Notes: a model not told the origin generated them from the sequence alone. DNA of 64,000 nucleotides from Collinsella ureilytica (GCF_019795105.1 NZ_JAIMFO010000005.1:1-64000); one strand, 5' to 3'; positions 1-12,554 are shown, counted from the first letter of the stretch. A program made the numbers and translations.

Positions 1-161
1 GCGCGTAGCAGAAGCTCTATCAACTTTGTAAAACTAAGGTACCTAAAGGGATATTTAGGGATATTTATAAATGTTTCCGCAGGTAGAATGGGTATTTAAC
101 GAAAATACGGCTTTGCCATACATGCCCTCGGGCACCACGTAGGTGGTTTTTGACAAGCAGA
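1..161. other. Left-edge region, no convincing complete gene
   Basis: Bases 2-31 could be the last nine codons (reading RVAEALSTL, then TAA) of a gene entering from the left, but this is too short to identify. Bases 47-66 are two perfect copies of the 10-mer agggatattt. The stretch ends in a strong terminator on the plus strand, so something transcribed rightwards, protein or RNA, finishes here. I cannot name it. Confidence 0.3.
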
Positions 162-187
162 AGGGTCTTCTTCGGGAGACCCTTTTT
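162..187 (+). terminator. Rho-independent terminator
   Basis: A 9-bp stem (AGGGTCTTC with GGAGACCCT, one T-G pair) closes a TTCG tetraloop and is followed by five T. The run of T is only on the plus strand, so it ends a transcript coming from the left edge. Confidence 0.8.
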
Positions 188-348
188 CTTCTCCAAATTA
201 CTATAGGCGTTTGGCGGGACATTTTGGTTTCTATCAAGCCTTAAATCGGCGAACAGCAGCGATTGAACGATATGCGCTGCTCTTCCACCTTATGCTTCCT
301 TATACTTCTAGGACAGACCATATACATGCCCCCGTACCTACATGCCTC

Positions 349-678
349 TTATCCCTTTTGAACTGCTTGCAAGACATGCATAGCTCGCGTTGCCTTTTTC
401 GACGTAAGGTGCCAGCCACCGCAATACGGGCAGCGATACCAATCGAGCGGCTTCTTAAATTGCTTCATGTAGATGAAGCACATGCTTGCCGCAAATTGCT
501 CATTGCGATAACGATGCTTATTAAGACAGGTACGACATCTCACCCAATCTTCGTAGCACTGAGATTCGGACAGCTCTTCTCTCAAGCGCGCCCGCTCTTC
601 TTCAATGAGACGAGCTCGGCGTACCCGCTCGTTTTTAATCCATTTTTTCGTCCGGTTGAACGCCGCAGAGTTTCTCAT
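349..678 (-). CDS. Small Cys-rich zinc-ribbon-like protein of unknown function
   Basis: A 109-residue basic protein. I chose the ATG at 678 because GGAAGGAG lies 8 nt upstream; an upstream ATG at 711 has no such site. The N-terminal half is Arg/Glu-rich and probably helical (RARLIEEERARLREEL). The C-terminal half has paired cysteines, CRTC and CPYCGGWHLT, about 30 residues apart, which looks like a four-Cys zinc ribbon. The residues after the second pair resemble RNA- or DNA-binding ribbon knuckles. An overlapping plus-strand frame has no ribosome site and is treated as a shadow. Function is unknown. Confidence 0.55.
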   Translation of the reverse strand: MRNSAAFNRTKKWIKNERVRRARLIEEERARLREELSESQCYEDWVRCRTCLNKHRYRNEQFAASMCFIYMKQFKKPLDWYRCPYCGGWHLTSKKATRAMHVLQAVQKG

Positions 679-986
679 CGTCTGCACTCCTTCCGCAAGC
701 ACGGGAATCAACGTATGCCAAGCCTATCTCCCCGCGCGGACATAGCCATAAAGCCAGCACGTATGACTCACACGAAGTGCGTTCTCCTATTACAATGGGA
801 ATGAAATAACGATGTTTGCAGTCGCATGCAAAGAAAATGATCGTGCGCAACGAAGCTCGCGGCACATAACGAACCCCGTGCCGCATACGCCTTCCAGCAT
901 CCGTAACTGTCCGTACCCGCTCGTAACCGTCCACGTTCACCCGTACTAGCCCATGTAAACCCACGCCACCCACACAGAGGAGCCCC
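679..986. other. Intergenic region upstream of engB
   Basis: No supported gene. The last 90 bases hold loosely repeated CGTAAC/CGTACC/CGTTCA words at roughly 11-nt spacing (about 898-955). The engB promoter should lie here, but I see no clear -35/-10 pair. Confidence 0.3.
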
Positions 987-1586
987 ATGGCAGGACAGAT
1001 TAACTACCAGCTCGCACGCTTTGTTGCAAGCTATGGAGACGCAAGCAAGATCCCTGCTTCCACCTGCCCGGAAGTCAGCTTTGTCGGCCGCTCAAACGTG
1101 GGCAAGTCAAGCATTATGAATAAGCTTTTTAACCGTAAAAACCTCGTGAAGGTATCAAGTACGCCAGGCAAAACAGCCAATGTCAATTTCTTTGAGGCTG
1201 ATGGAATTCACTTTGTGGATCTTCCAGGTTATGGCTATGCGCAGCGCTCAAAGGCGGAGCGGGATCGCTGGAAAGACCTCATCGGTGAGTTTTTTGAGCT
1301 TGATCGAAGCTTTAATCTCGTCGTTTCACTCATCGATATTCGCCATGAACCATCTGCTCTCGATCACCAGATGATCGACTATCTGAATGCGTCGGGCCTC
1401 CCGTTTGTAATTGCCCTCACCAAGGCAGACAAGCTCTCTCGGGGTCGAGCCGACCAACAGCGATCCGCTATTGCTCGCATCCTTGGGATGCGCCCGGCCG
1501 ATCTCCTCATTACCTCATCTGACAATGGTCAAGGCATTGATGAGCTGAAAGAAATCATTGAGCTGCACTGCCTTGGCCAAGAGTAA
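987..1586 (+). CDS. engB: Ribosome-biogenesis GTPase EngB (YsxC/YihA)
   Basis: A 199-residue TRAFAC-class GTPase; the family acts late in assembly of the 50S subunit in the cytosol. The G1 loop GRSNVGKS (about residues 34-41), the G3 motif DLPGYGYA and the G4 motif TKAD are all present, and length is normal. The start is fixed by GAGGAG 5-6 nt upstream of the ATG. It is the only plus-strand core gene in the first 24 kb and converges on the ABC exporter pair. Family assignment is secure; nothing odd was seen. Confidence 0.95.
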   Translation: MAGQINYQLARFVASYGDASKIPASTCPEVSFVGRSNVGKSSIMNKLFNRKNLVKVSSTPGKTANVNFFEADGIHFVDLPGYGYAQRSKAERDRWKDLIGEFFELDRSFNLVVSLIDIRHEPSALDHQMIDYLNASGLPFVIALTKADKLSRGRADQQRSAIARILGMRPADLLITSSDNGQGIDELKEIIELHCLGQE

Positions 1587-1624
1587 ACAGGCCTCTGCAT
1601 CGCAGAATGCCCCCGACGCACCGA

Positions 1625-3508
1625 CTAATCGAGCTCCTTGAGACCACGGCAAAGCGCCCAATACTCTCCGTGCAACGCTAACAGCTCCTCGTGCGTTCCA
1701 CGCTCTACGATTCTTCCCTGGTCAAGCACCATGATCGCATCGGCGTCGCGAACTGTAGACAGCCGGTGTGCAATGATGAAGGTTGTCCTGCCCCGCATGA
1801 TCCTATCCATACCGCGCTCAATGAGCTTTTCGGTACGGGTATCAATACTCGAAGTAGCCTCATCCAAAATGAGCACGGGTGGATCAGCAACCGCAACCCG
1901 TGCAATCGCGATGAGCTGGCGCTGACCTTGAGACAGATTAGCTCCGTCTCCGGTTACCGGCGTATCGTATCCTTGCGGGAGGCGGCGAATAAACGAGTCC
2001 GCGCAGGCATCGCGAGCAGCCGCGCGCACCTCCTCATCAGTCGCATCGAGCTTTCCAAAGCGAATATTATCTGCAATCGTGCCGCTGAACAGATGAGTAT
2101 CCTGCAACACCATCCCAAGCGCCCAGCGCAGGTCAGCCTTCGCAATTTCGCGCACGTCAATTCCGTCAAAGGTAATCTCGCCTGAATCAACATCGTAAAA
2201 CCTGCTTATGAGGTTTGTGATTGTTGTTTTTCCTGCTCCGGTAGAACCTACAAAGGCAATCTTTTGACCAGGATGAGCAACCAAATCCAAACCTTTTAGA
2301 ACCGGACGATTCGCCACATAGCCAAAATCGACCGCGTGCAGTCGTACATCACCAGAAAGTGGAATCGTTTTACACGCCAGTTCGGTTCCATCAGCTGCCT
2401 GACAACCTGATACGACCGGCAAGACCTTGCCCCAAGCGCCTACCCCATAGCCATCAGGTATTCGCCAAGCCCACAATCCCTTTCCTACCTGTTCAATCCT
2501 GACCTTACCCGCATCTATCTCAGGTTCAAGATCCATCGCAGCAAAGAGTCGCTCGGCTCCCGCCAAGGCATTCAAAAGGAAATTTCCTAACTGAGTAAAC
2601 TGATTAATTGGCTGAGCGGCTTGACGCACAAAAACCAAATAGCTCGCAATTGCACCCACATCGGCCATGCCGCGCACCGCCAAAATGCCGCCAACCACAG
2701 CCACCAAGGCGTAGTTTACATAGCCAATGCAAACCGTAACCGGCACCATCGACGCAGCAAACGCGATAGCGCTCGCGCCTGATGCCTCCAGGGAAATGTT
2801 GTGCTTATCAAAACCCGCCAAGTTTGCTGCCTCGCGGTTATATACCTTGACCACCTTCTGGCCAGATGTCATCTCCTCAATATAGCCATCCAGCTCACCA
2901 AGCATAGCCTGCTGGCTGCCAAACGCCTGCTTGCTTTTCTTACTTGCAAAGCGGGCATACCAAACAATGATGGCATCGCAAACAAGGGTAATGAGGGTGA
3001 TCCGCCAATCCAAAACCACGAGCAGCACCGTAAGCCCGACCATCTGGATTGCTGCTTGAACCATGTTGGCAAAGCTGTTATTGAGCGCTTCGGATACCGT
3101 ATCCACATCGTTAGTGAAATAACTCATGATGTCGCCCGTGCGAGTTTGATCAAAAAACGAGAGCGGCAAACGTTGGATATGCGCAAACAGGTCACGCCGG
3201 ATATCAAAAACAACCTTTTGAGCTGCTCGTACCATGATCTGAGAATAACCAAGAGCAGAAAGTGCTCCGGCAGCATAAATAAGAGCAGTCAGACCAACTT
3301 GAGCAACGAGCAGCTCGTGGCTGCCCGTGGCAAGCCCGTTCACAATTGGCCTGATCATATAGGTGCCGGCAAGATTTGCCACAGCAGAAATAATAACGAG
3401 TACTGCCACGACCATCAGGGAGTGGCGGGCGTGACCCATATAGGTGAGTAAGCGCGAAATGGTAGATCCAAGATTTGCTGGTCGTAAGCGAGCTGACATA
3501 CTAGCCAC
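1625..3508 (-). CDS. ABC exporter half-transporter, catalytically competent subunit
   Basis: About 627 residues: an N-terminal six-helix membrane domain and a C-terminal ATPase. The ATPase has Walker A GSTGAGKT, signature LSQGQ, Walker B ILDEATSSID with the catalytic Glu, and the switch His in IIAHRLS. A GTG at 3508 sits 9 nt from GGGAGGTG; the frame also has a GTG at 3517 and an ATG at 3499 with worse spacing. It overlaps the end of the upstream ABC gene, so the two are translationally coupled. About 40 extra residues lie between the membrane and ATPase domains. The signature LSQGQ differs from LSGGQ, as known in the partners of degenerate ABC subunits. Substrate unknown; multidrug or lipid export is the usual role. 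Confidence 0.9.
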   Translation of the reverse strand: MASMSARLRPANLGSTISRLLTYMGHARHSLMVVAVLVIISAVANLAGTYMIRPIVNGLATGSHELLVAQVGLTALIYAAGALSALGYSQIMVRAAQKVVFDIRRDLFAHIQRLPLSFFDQTRTGDIMSYFTNDVDTVSEALNNSFANMVQAAIQMVGLTVLLVVLDWRITLITLVCDAIIVWYARFASKKSKQAFGSQQAMLGELDGYIEEMTSGQKVVKVYNREAANLAGFDKHNISLEASGASAIAFAASMVPVTVCIGYVNYALVAVVGGILAVRGMADVGAIASYLVFVRQAAQPINQFTQLGNFLLNALAGAERLFAAMDLEPEIDAGKVRIEQVGKGLWAWRIPDGYGVGAWGKVLPVVSGCQAADGTELACKTIPLSGDVRLHAVDFGYVANRPVLKGLDLVAHPGQKIAFVGSTGAGKTTITNLISRFYDVDSGEITFDGIDVREIAKADLRWALGMVLQDTHLFSGTIADNIRFGKLDATDEEVRAAARDACADSFIRRLPQGYDTPVTGDGANLSQGQRQLIAIARVAVADPPVLILDEATSSIDTRTEKLIERGMDRIMRGRTTFIIAHRLSTVRDADAIMVLDQGRIVERGTHEELLALHGEYWALCRGLKELD

Positions 3509-5492
3509 GGCACTCACCTCCCGTCTTGCTGGTCACATGCAAGGCTTCGGCATGTGCACCCTCTGCGCTCTCTTTCGTATTCAGCCCCGCGTCTTGTGCA
3601 CCCAGTACTTCATCATGCAGACCCAGAGCTTCGCTGCTCGCACCCGTGGCGATGCCTTGTGCGGCCAGCTCCGCGTCATGCGTGCCCTCCGCACCACGCT
3701 TCGCGCCCACTGCGCCGTCTTTCACATCCGCCAGACTGGCCTCTGAGTCTGAACCATCATCGGAGACACAAAACTCCATCTGAGAGGCGTGGATCTCTCT
3801 AAAGATAGGATCGCTCTCCAACAGGCGAGCAGGCGTATCGAGGGCGTGCAGATGACCATCATCGAGCACCGCCACATGATCTGCATCCATAATCGAGGTA
3901 ATACGCTGAGCAATAACGATCAGGGTCACGCCTTCAATAGAAGCAAGGTTGGTTCGAACCTGTGCATCGGTTGCCATATCAAGCGCGCTCATTGCATCAT
4001 CAAAGATGAGAATCTTAGGTCGCTTCACCAAGGTTCGAGCAATGCACAAACGCTGACGCTGACCTCCGGAGACACCAGCACCACCCTGCCCCAGGTCTCC
4101 ATCCAAGCCACCAATCCGATCCAAAAACTCATCGGCACAGGCCAGCTTACAAGCATGCAAGAGCTCCTCATCGGTTGCCTCAGGGTTTCCCCACAGCAAG
4201 TTCTCTCGAACCGTCCCGGTAAAGAGCACATTGTTCTGCAAAACGATGCCCACCGCATCGCGCAAGCAAGCAATATCGTAGTCCCGCACATCGTGGCCAC
4301 CCACAAGCACACGGCCAGATGCTGCATCATAAAGCCTGGGAATCAGCTGAACGAGCGAGGTCTTTCCCGAGCCCGTGCCGCCTAAGATACCCAGCCACGA
4401 TCCTGCAGGAATATCTAAGCTCACCTGCTCAAGCACATCCTCTTCAGCAGTTGCCTGATAACGAAACGAAACATTCTCAAAGCGCACCGAACCGGAGGCA
4501 ACCTCAGTAATGGGATGAGCAGGGCATGCAAGGATTGGACGCTCAGCGAGTACATCTCCCACTCGATGCACGCTCGTAAGAGCACGCATGAGCAGTAAAA
4601 ACACGTTTGAGATCATCACGAGCGAAGTCATAATCAGCAATACGTAGCTCATAAAGCCCGTGAGCTGTCCCACGCCGAGCCTACCCTCGAGCACCATCGA
4701 GCCGCCAAAAAGCAGAACCAAAATTGCTGTTACATACATTGATGCCTGAAAGAGCGGAAGATTAAGCACGGCAGTACCAAAGGTTTGAGTAGAGACTCGT
4801 GCTAAGCCCTCATTTGCCTGACCAAAAATTCCACGCTGATGCTCTTCTCGAACATAGGCTTTAACAGCGCGCACCGCTGTTAGATCCTCACGGAGCACAC
4901 CGTTGAGACTATCAACCGCCTCTTGGAGCTGCCGATACAGTGGTGCTACCCGACGCGCAATCAAGGCAAGTGCTATGGCTAAGACGGGCAACACAATTGC
5001 AAACACAACGGCGAGCTCAGTATTGATGAGCATGGCATATACCAGACCCATGACCAAAAGAACCGGCCCTCGCACGCAGGGGCGAAAGCCAGTAGAAAAT
5101 GCATTTTGAATAACCGTAATATCGGTCGTCATCCTCGTTACCAAAGAAGCCGTGCGATACCGGTCAAGATTCTCAAAATCAAACTGCTGGATTGCGGCAT
5201 AGACCGAACGACGCAGTGAGGTAGCCAAGCCCATGGCTGCACGAGAGGCAAATCGTGCATACAAAAGTCCAAGACCTAAGGCAAGCAAAGAAAGGGCAAT
5301 CATGATGAGGCCTTGTTGAATGATAAAAGCCTCATTTCGAGCAGCAACACCGTGGTCAATAATGCCGGCCATGAGCACAGGAATAAACAGCTCGAGGGAC
5401 GTCTCGATAGCCACCACGATCACACCCGCGATTGCCTGAAAGCGATGACACCCTCTCATATGCTCTAAGAGCAATTTGAACCCACTACCCAT
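3501..5492 (-). CDS. ABC exporter half-transporter, degenerate-site subunit
   Basis: About 663 residues starting at the ATG with GAGGAG 6 nt upstream (5499-5504); longer in-frame starts lack a usable site. Membrane domain plus ATPase with Walker A GGTGSGKT and signature VSGGQ. Walker B reads IFDDAMSALD, with Asp in place of the catalytic Glu, and the switch His is Gln (IVIAQRIT). Those two changes mark the non-hydrolysing half of heterodimeric exporters such as BmrCD or TM287/288 (family knowledge). The last 90 residues are an odd low-complexity tail of repeated GA/GAxD/EGAH words, probably disordered. It is the first gene of a two-gene unit with the competent subunit. Confidence 0.9.
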   Translation of the reverse strand: MGSGFKLLLEHMRGCHRFQAIAGVIVVAIETSLELFIPVLMAGIIDHGVAARNEAFIIQQGLIMIALSLLALGLGLLYARFASRAAMGLATSLRRSVYAAIQQFDFENLDRYRTASLVTRMTTDITVIQNAFSTGFRPCVRGPVLLVMGLVYAMLINTELAVVFAIVLPVLAIALALIARRVAPLYRQLQEAVDSLNGVLREDLTAVRAVKAYVREEHQRGIFGQANEGLARVSTQTFGTAVLNLPLFQASMYVTAILVLLFGGSMVLEGRLGVGQLTGFMSYVLLIMTSLVMISNVFLLLMRALTSVHRVGDVLAERPILACPAHPITEVASGSVRFENVSFRYQATAEEDVLEQVSLDIPAGSWLGILGGTGSGKTSLVQLIPRLYDAASGRVLVGGHDVRDYDIACLRDAVGIVLQNNVLFTGTVRENLLWGNPEATDEELLHACKLACADEFLDRIGGLDGDLGQGGAGVSGGQRQRLCIARTLVKRPKILIFDDAMSALDMATDAQVRTNLASIEGVTLIVIAQRITSIMDADHVAVLDDGHLHALDTPARLLESDPIFREIHASQMEFCVSDDGSDSEASLADVKDGAVGAKRGAEGTHDAELAAQGIATGASSEALGLHDEVLGAQDAGLNTKESAEGAHAEALHVTSKTGGECRG

Positions 5493-5647
5493 AACCGACT
5501 CCTCAGCCTCATCTAACTGCTTGCTTATCATCCTCCCATACCCGCTTCGCACGCCGATCAGCGCTCGATCATACCAAACGACACGCGACCCTCAAGTTAG
5601 CGGCTTTTGATTCGCTTCAATCCGGCAGCGGCCACAAAAGGCTGTTA

Positions 5648-8426
<2,779 letters not shown>

Positions 8427-9029
8427 TTACGAAAGCATGCCGGATGCAATACCGATCACACCAGAAAACGCAAGTGCCAAAAAAGAGGCCGTAACCAGTG
8501 CCAAGGGCAAGCCCCGCATAGCCTTGGGCACCAAGGCAGCGTCGACACGATTCATGATCGATTCAAATAAGACAACGGCTAAGAAGACACCTAAGCCTGC
8601 ACCCAACGAGGCTCCTATGAGCGACTCAGGTGTGGCCACGCCAGCATCACAGCTTGCAGCATTCATGAGCGGAGCAGCAAGAAGCGCTGCATTTACTGCA
8701 ATGAACGCCGCCTCACGGCGCACCTGCTCAGGCTCTTTTGTTTTACCTCGAAGCTCCACGACGAACGCTCCAGCAATGGCAAGAACAGCATTTATGAGTA
8801 CGAGCACTACGGGAGCAAAAAAGCCCATTTCCTGCGGTACCAAAATTCCCACATACAAAGCTGAGCCAACAAGGCCTGTTACTACAGTTGCAAGGCCCAA
8901 AAGGACACCAAAACGCAGGGTATCTTGCGGGCACATCGATATGATATAGACACTCACCATGGCGACGACCTGGGCAAAGACGAGATTGTTATCGAGCGCT
9001 TGAGAGATCATAGATGTCACCACGCTCAT
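8427..9029 (-). CDS. rnfA: Rnf electron transport complex subunit A
   Basis: A 200-residue integral membrane protein of the RnfA/NqrE family, about six helices, forming the core of the ion-translocating ferredoxin:NAD+ oxidoreductase with RnfE. The ATG at 9029 has AGGAGG 9 nt upstream and overlaps the rnfE stop as ATGA, so translation is coupled. It is the last gene of rnfC-D-G-E-A. Sequence such as GLGVFLAVVLFESIMNRVD near residues 140-160 is typical of the family. Confidence 0.93.
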   Translation of the reverse strand: MSVVTSMISQALDNNLVFAQVVAMVSVYIISMCPQDTLRFGVLLGLATVVTGLVGSALYVGILVPQEMGFFAPVVLVLINAVLAIAGAFVVELRGKTKEPEQVRREAAFIAVNAALLAAPLMNAASCDAGVATPESLIGASLGAGLGVFLAVVLFESIMNRVDAALVPKAMRGLPLALVTASFLALAFSGVIGIASGMLS

Positions 9030-9694
9030 GCGCGATCCCCTCCTTGGACGTGAGTCTTGCCTGGGCACACTGCCTGTATAAGTGCAGCTATTGCCGCGAG
9101 TATCAAATATGATCCCGCAGGCTTCGCAAAAATCGAAAGCGGTGCTGCCATAAGGAATGGCACCTCAATGCCTGCCACCACACCCGTTGCGAGCAATCCT
9201 GAAAGCGCGCCAGCAAGTGCAAGAGAAACGAGGGATCCAAGAGCAGCGATGCACGCATCCGCAAAGCTAAGCCGGTTGAGAGAGGTGGTATCCGGATCAT
9301 GCTCGATCTGCCCAGGCACAAACTCACGCTGCGCTAAAAACACCGATGCCATGCCACTTGCCGCACAAAGAGGCAGATAAAAGCCCAGATCACGGTAGAT
9401 TGCTGGCACCATAATGCGCACAGCAAATCCAACGAGCACCATAAGAGCCGCATTGATCATCAGCCCGATCGCGAGACGAGCAGTGCGCCCGGCAATGCGA
9501 TCGGCACACGGGGCGATAAGGGCTGCAGACACAATAGCGATCGCCGACACCGCGCCAATCGCAAGACCGGTCTCCAGTGAGCGAGCAACAGCAACACCTG
9601 GCAAGGCTCCAGCAACAATCAGAAAAGCGCGAGAGTATACAAGCTCAGCAATACGTCGGTCTTGTTGTGCCACCAAATCGGGATGCAAAGCCAT
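9026..9694 (-). CDS. rnfE: Rnf electron transport complex subunit E
   Basis: A 222-residue membrane protein of the RnfE/NqrD family, paralogous to RnfA and embedded with it in the membrane core. The ATG at 9694 follows GGGAGGTGAG and lies one base after the rnfG stop codon, so the genes are coupled. The longer frame to 9745 lies inside rnfG and is not used. The family hallmark hydrophobic helices and the PLCAASGMASVFLAQ region, corresponding to the conserved cytosolic/periplasmic loop, are present. Confidence 0.92.
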   Translation of the reverse strand: MALHPDLVAQQDRRIAELVYSRAFLIVAGALPGVAVARSLETGLAIGAVSAIAIVSAALIAPCADRIAGRTARLAIGLMINAALMVLVGFAVRIMVPAIYRDLGFYLPLCAASGMASVFLAQREFVPGQIEHDPDTTSLNRLSFADACIAALGSLVSLALAGALSGLLATGVVAGIEVPFLMAAPLSIFAKPAGSYLILAAIAALIQAVCPGKTHVQGGDRA

Positions 9695-9695
9695 C

Positions 9696-10295
9696 TCACT
9701 CACCTCCCAGCTGGGCAAAGGCCTCAAACGCAATATTGATATCATCCACTACCGCAGATGATGTAAAGGTTGCACCAGACACGCCATCCACCTGAATCTC
9801 TGATCCAGAAGGCTTTTTGATCGTGAGTACGCCTTTGGCTTCCATGCCGGTAAAGCTGTCAAAAAACTCTTCGGTCAGCGCTTCGGTGCCAATGCCTTCC
9901 GTTTCATCTTCTGCAACAATTTGAATGCCAGCCACCTTACCCTCAGCAGAAATGCCTATCAACAGCTCAACGTCACCATCGTAGCCCTCTGCTTTTACAT
10001 CAAAAACAAAGTCTCCCGCATCCGTGCGCCATGCTGACTCCAAGCCTTCAATCTCGGGGATATCTACCTGAGTAAAGGTTGCCTGAGGAAAGATCAGATC
10101 ACGCGCTGACCCGCCTTGAGTGTCCTCAAGCGTCGCATCTGATGCTTGCAAAGCAGACTTGAGCCCCGTATGAACAGCCGTTGTAATGCCAGCCAGCGCA
10201 AAGACGACGATGAGCATAAGTGCCACGTTATAGACAGGATTGTTCTTGTGACGGTCAATCCAGCAGGTAACTGGCGCTCCCTTACACGAGGACAT
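9696..10295 (-). CDS. rnfG: Rnf electron transport complex subunit G (flavoprotein)
   Basis: About 199 residues: one N-terminal membrane anchor (near 20-40), then an extracytoplasmic FMN-binding domain. The covalent FMN motif is visible as DGVSGATFTSSAV near the C-terminus; the family attaches FMN to the last Thr of S/TGAT. The ATG at 10295 has AGGAGGTG 8 nt upstream and overlaps the end of rnfD by 14 nt. It carries electrons within the Rnf pump. Confidence 0.92.
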   Translation of the reverse strand: MSSCKGAPVTCWIDRHKNNPVYNVALMLIVVFALAGITTAVHTGLKSALQASDATLEDTQGGSARDLIFPQATFTQVDIPEIEGLESAWRTDAGDFVFDVKAEGYDGDVELLIGISAEGKVAGIQIVAEDETEGIGTEALTEEFFDSFTGMEAKGVLTIKKPSGSEIQVDGVSGATFTSSAVVDDINIAFEAFAQLGGE

Positions 10296-11214
10296 GCTGA
10301 GCACCTCCTGACAAGGCAGGCCGCGTATAGCGATCAATGAGCGGCACAAAGAGATTCATGAACAGAATTGAGAAGGCAACACCTTCTGGCGCAGAAGTAA
10401 ACAGACGCACCAGCGCGGTAATAATGCCGCAGCCCAAGCCAAAGATAATCTTGCCCCGAGGCGTCATAGGCGTTGTGCTGTAATCGGTTGCCATATAAAA
10501 AGCTCCCAGCGCAAGACCTCCCGAGAGCAAATGAAAGACCACATCCTGACCTGCAAGAGCCATAATTGCTCCAACAGCTGCAATAAAGGGAACCGTCGCC
10601 CAAGCGTCTACAATACGAAGTGCGAGTAAAAAGAGGTAGCCCACGAACAGGGTGAGCACACAGGTCTCACCAAGCGATCCTGCATGAACTCCGAGCAAAA
10701 GATCCATCACGCTATACGAGGCAGAACCCGAAGCAGCGGCGGCAAGCGGAGTAGCTCCCGTTAAGGCATCGGTCGTACTAAACACAACCTGGGGATAAAA
10801 AGCGAGAGCGCTCGGCAGCGCCACCATGATAAAGATGCGGCCAGCAACAGCAGGGTTTGCAAAATTATTGCCAATGCCACCAAAAAGCATCTTGGCACAC
10901 ACGATAGCAAAAACCGTGCCGAGGGCTCCCACCCAAAGCGGGCAGGTAGCAGGCAGGCTGAAGGCTAAAAGCACTGCGGTTACCACACAGGATAAATCTC
11001 CTGCGGTGGAGGGACGCTTCATGAGCTTGCAACAAAGATGCTCAGCGGCAATGGCTACCAAAGCATAGGTGAGCACCAGCAAGGGAACATTCAAGCCAAA
11101 GAGAACGGTTGCAGCTATGAGGGTGGGCAGCAACGACACGAGCACACAGCCCATAATTTTGCTCGTAGTAGCGCGGCCGTGAATATGCGGCGACGCCTCG
11201 GTAATGAGATTCAT
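10282..11214 (-). CDS. rnfD: Rnf electron transport complex subunit D (flavoprotein)
   Basis: A 310-residue multi-helix membrane protein of the RnfD/NqrB family. A covalent flavin motif LTGATPL lies near residue 155 (in TTDALTGATPLAAA). The family's membrane-embedded FMN is attached at that Thr. GGAGG is about 10 nt upstream of the ATG, and the gene starts 5 nt after rnfC ends. It probably provides part of the Na+ or H+ path. Confidence 0.93.
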   Translation of the reverse strand: MNLITEASPHIHGRATTSKIMGCVLVSLLPTLIAATVLFGLNVPLLVLTYALVAIAAEHLCCKLMKRPSTAGDLSCVVTAVLLAFSLPATCPLWVGALGTVFAIVCAKMLFGGIGNNFANPAVAGRIFIMVALPSALAFYPQVVFSTTDALTGATPLAAAASGSASYSVMDLLLGVHAGSLGETCVLTLFVGYLFLLALRIVDAWATVPFIAAVGAIMALAGQDVVFHLLSGGLALGAFYMATDYSTTPMTPRGKIIFGLGCGIITALVRLFTSAPEGVAFSILFMNLFVPLIDRYTRPALSGGAQHVLV

Positions 11215-11219
11215 ACGCT

Positions 11220-12554
11220 TTACGCCTCCTTTGGCTTGGTCAGGCGGGCAGTTTCTGAGCGAAGCCAGTCCTTACCCTCACGGATGCTTGCCACAATCCG
11301 GCGATGTGCCGGGCAAGAAAAGACGCATGATCCGCATTCCATACAGTTCATGACTGCAAACTCATCTAGGGCAGCGGTATCTGAGCGACGAGCCGCCCCA
11401 TCAAGCGCGAAAGGCATGAGCCCCAAAGGGCAGGCTAAAACGCAGCGACCACAGCGGATGCAAGGCGTTTCATCTGGCAGGATAGCCTGATCATGGAAGA
11501 ACAAAATGGCATTGTTTGCCTTAATGACTGGGCACTCAATATCATCAATCGTGCGGCCCATCATCGGGCCGCCCATGATGATTTTTCTTGGCTCGCGGTC
11601 AAAACCACCAACGCCGTCAATAATCTCATGCACACTCATACCAAGCGGCACAAGATAGTTACCCGGGTTCTTAACGCAGTCTCCCGCGATCGTCATCACC
11701 TTGTACACAAGCGGGCGACCGGTTTGGAAGAAGTACTCCACGCGAGCAACGGTGGTCACATTCATAACCAAGCAGCCCACATCCACCGGGAGACCTCCGG
11801 CAGGAACATCTCTTCCCGTTGTGGCATGGATGAGTACCTTTTCTCCGCCAGCGGGGTATTTGGTGGGAATCGAGAGTACCTCAATGAGCTCACTCAAGCC
11901 CTGCTCTACCACGATCTTCTGCAAATGCTGGATGGCTTCAGGCTTATTATCCTCAATACCAATGGCCACCTCAGGAATAGAAAGCGCACGAGCAATACGC
12001 GCAGCACCTGCAATGACTAAGTCTCCGTGCTCCATCATCTGGCGGAAATCACTCGTAATATAAGGCTCGCACTCCATACCGTTAATAACTACAGCCTCAA
12101 AACGCTTGCCCTTGGGAGCTTGCATCTTAAACCAGGTAGGAAAGGCAGCGCCACCAAGACCTACAATGCCCGAAGCGCGCACACAGTCAATAAACTCATC
12201 CTGAGTTGTATACGTAGGAATCTCTAGATGAGGATCTGCCTCGTGTTTGCCATCAGATGCAATCTCGACCACATATGAGGAAACTCCCGTTGGCAAGACC
12301 TCTTCTACCACGGCCTCTACCGTGCCAGAAACGCTTGCGTGAACAGGAGCATATAACCCCTCACCATCGCCAATAAGCGTGCCTACGTATACGTGATCTT
12401 GAGGCGCAACAACTGGCTTACACGGAGCACCAATATGCATGTTCATAGGAATGCGCACACGCTTTGGTTGCTCAATGAACCTACACGCATGATCGCGCAT
12501 GTCTTTATATTGAGGCGGATGCACACCACCTCTCGTTGTATGAAGCGTGAACAT
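11220..12554 (-). CDS. rnfC: Rnf electron transport complex subunit C (NADH/Fe-S subunit)
   Basis: A 444-residue peripheral subunit that links the pump to NAD(H). It has an N-terminal RnfC barrel domain, the glycine-rich GIVGLGGAAFPTWFK segment and the GMECEPYIT motif. Two C-terminal 4Fe-4S clusters are shown by CIRCGRCVLACP and CMECGSCVFSCP. The start has a purine-rich GGAAGGGGAG immediately upstream. It is the first gene of the operon, and the promoter must lie in 12555-12668. It is of the short, single ferredoxin-domain type without a long C-terminal extension. Confidence 0.95.
   Translation of the reverse strand: MFTLHTTRGGVHPPQYKDMRDHACRFIEQPKRVRIPMNMHIGAPCKPVVAPQDHVYVGTLIGDGEGLYAPVHASVSGTVEAVVEEVLPTGVSSYVVEIASDGKHEADPHLEIPTYTTQDEFIDCVRASGIVGLGGAAFPTWFKMQAPKGKRFEAVVINGMECEPYITSDFRQMMEHGDLVIAGAARIARALSIPEVAIGIEDNKPEAIQHLQKIVVEQGLSELIEVLSIPTKYPAGGEKVLIHATTGRDVPAGGLPVDVGCLVMNVTTVARVEYFFQTGRPLVYKVMTIAGDCVKNPGNYLVPLGMSVHEIIDGVGGFDREPRKIIMGGPMMGRTIDDIECPVIKANNAILFFHDQAILPDETPCIRCGRCVLACPLGLMPFALDGAARRSDTAALDEFAVMNCMECGSCVFSCPAHRRIVASIREGKDWLRSETARLTKPKEA

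Noticed and set aside
211-804. Plus-strand 197-codon frame over the small Cys-rich gene
   Set aside because: No ribosome site, and the opposite strand has paired Cys motifs plus a strong GGAAGGAG start.
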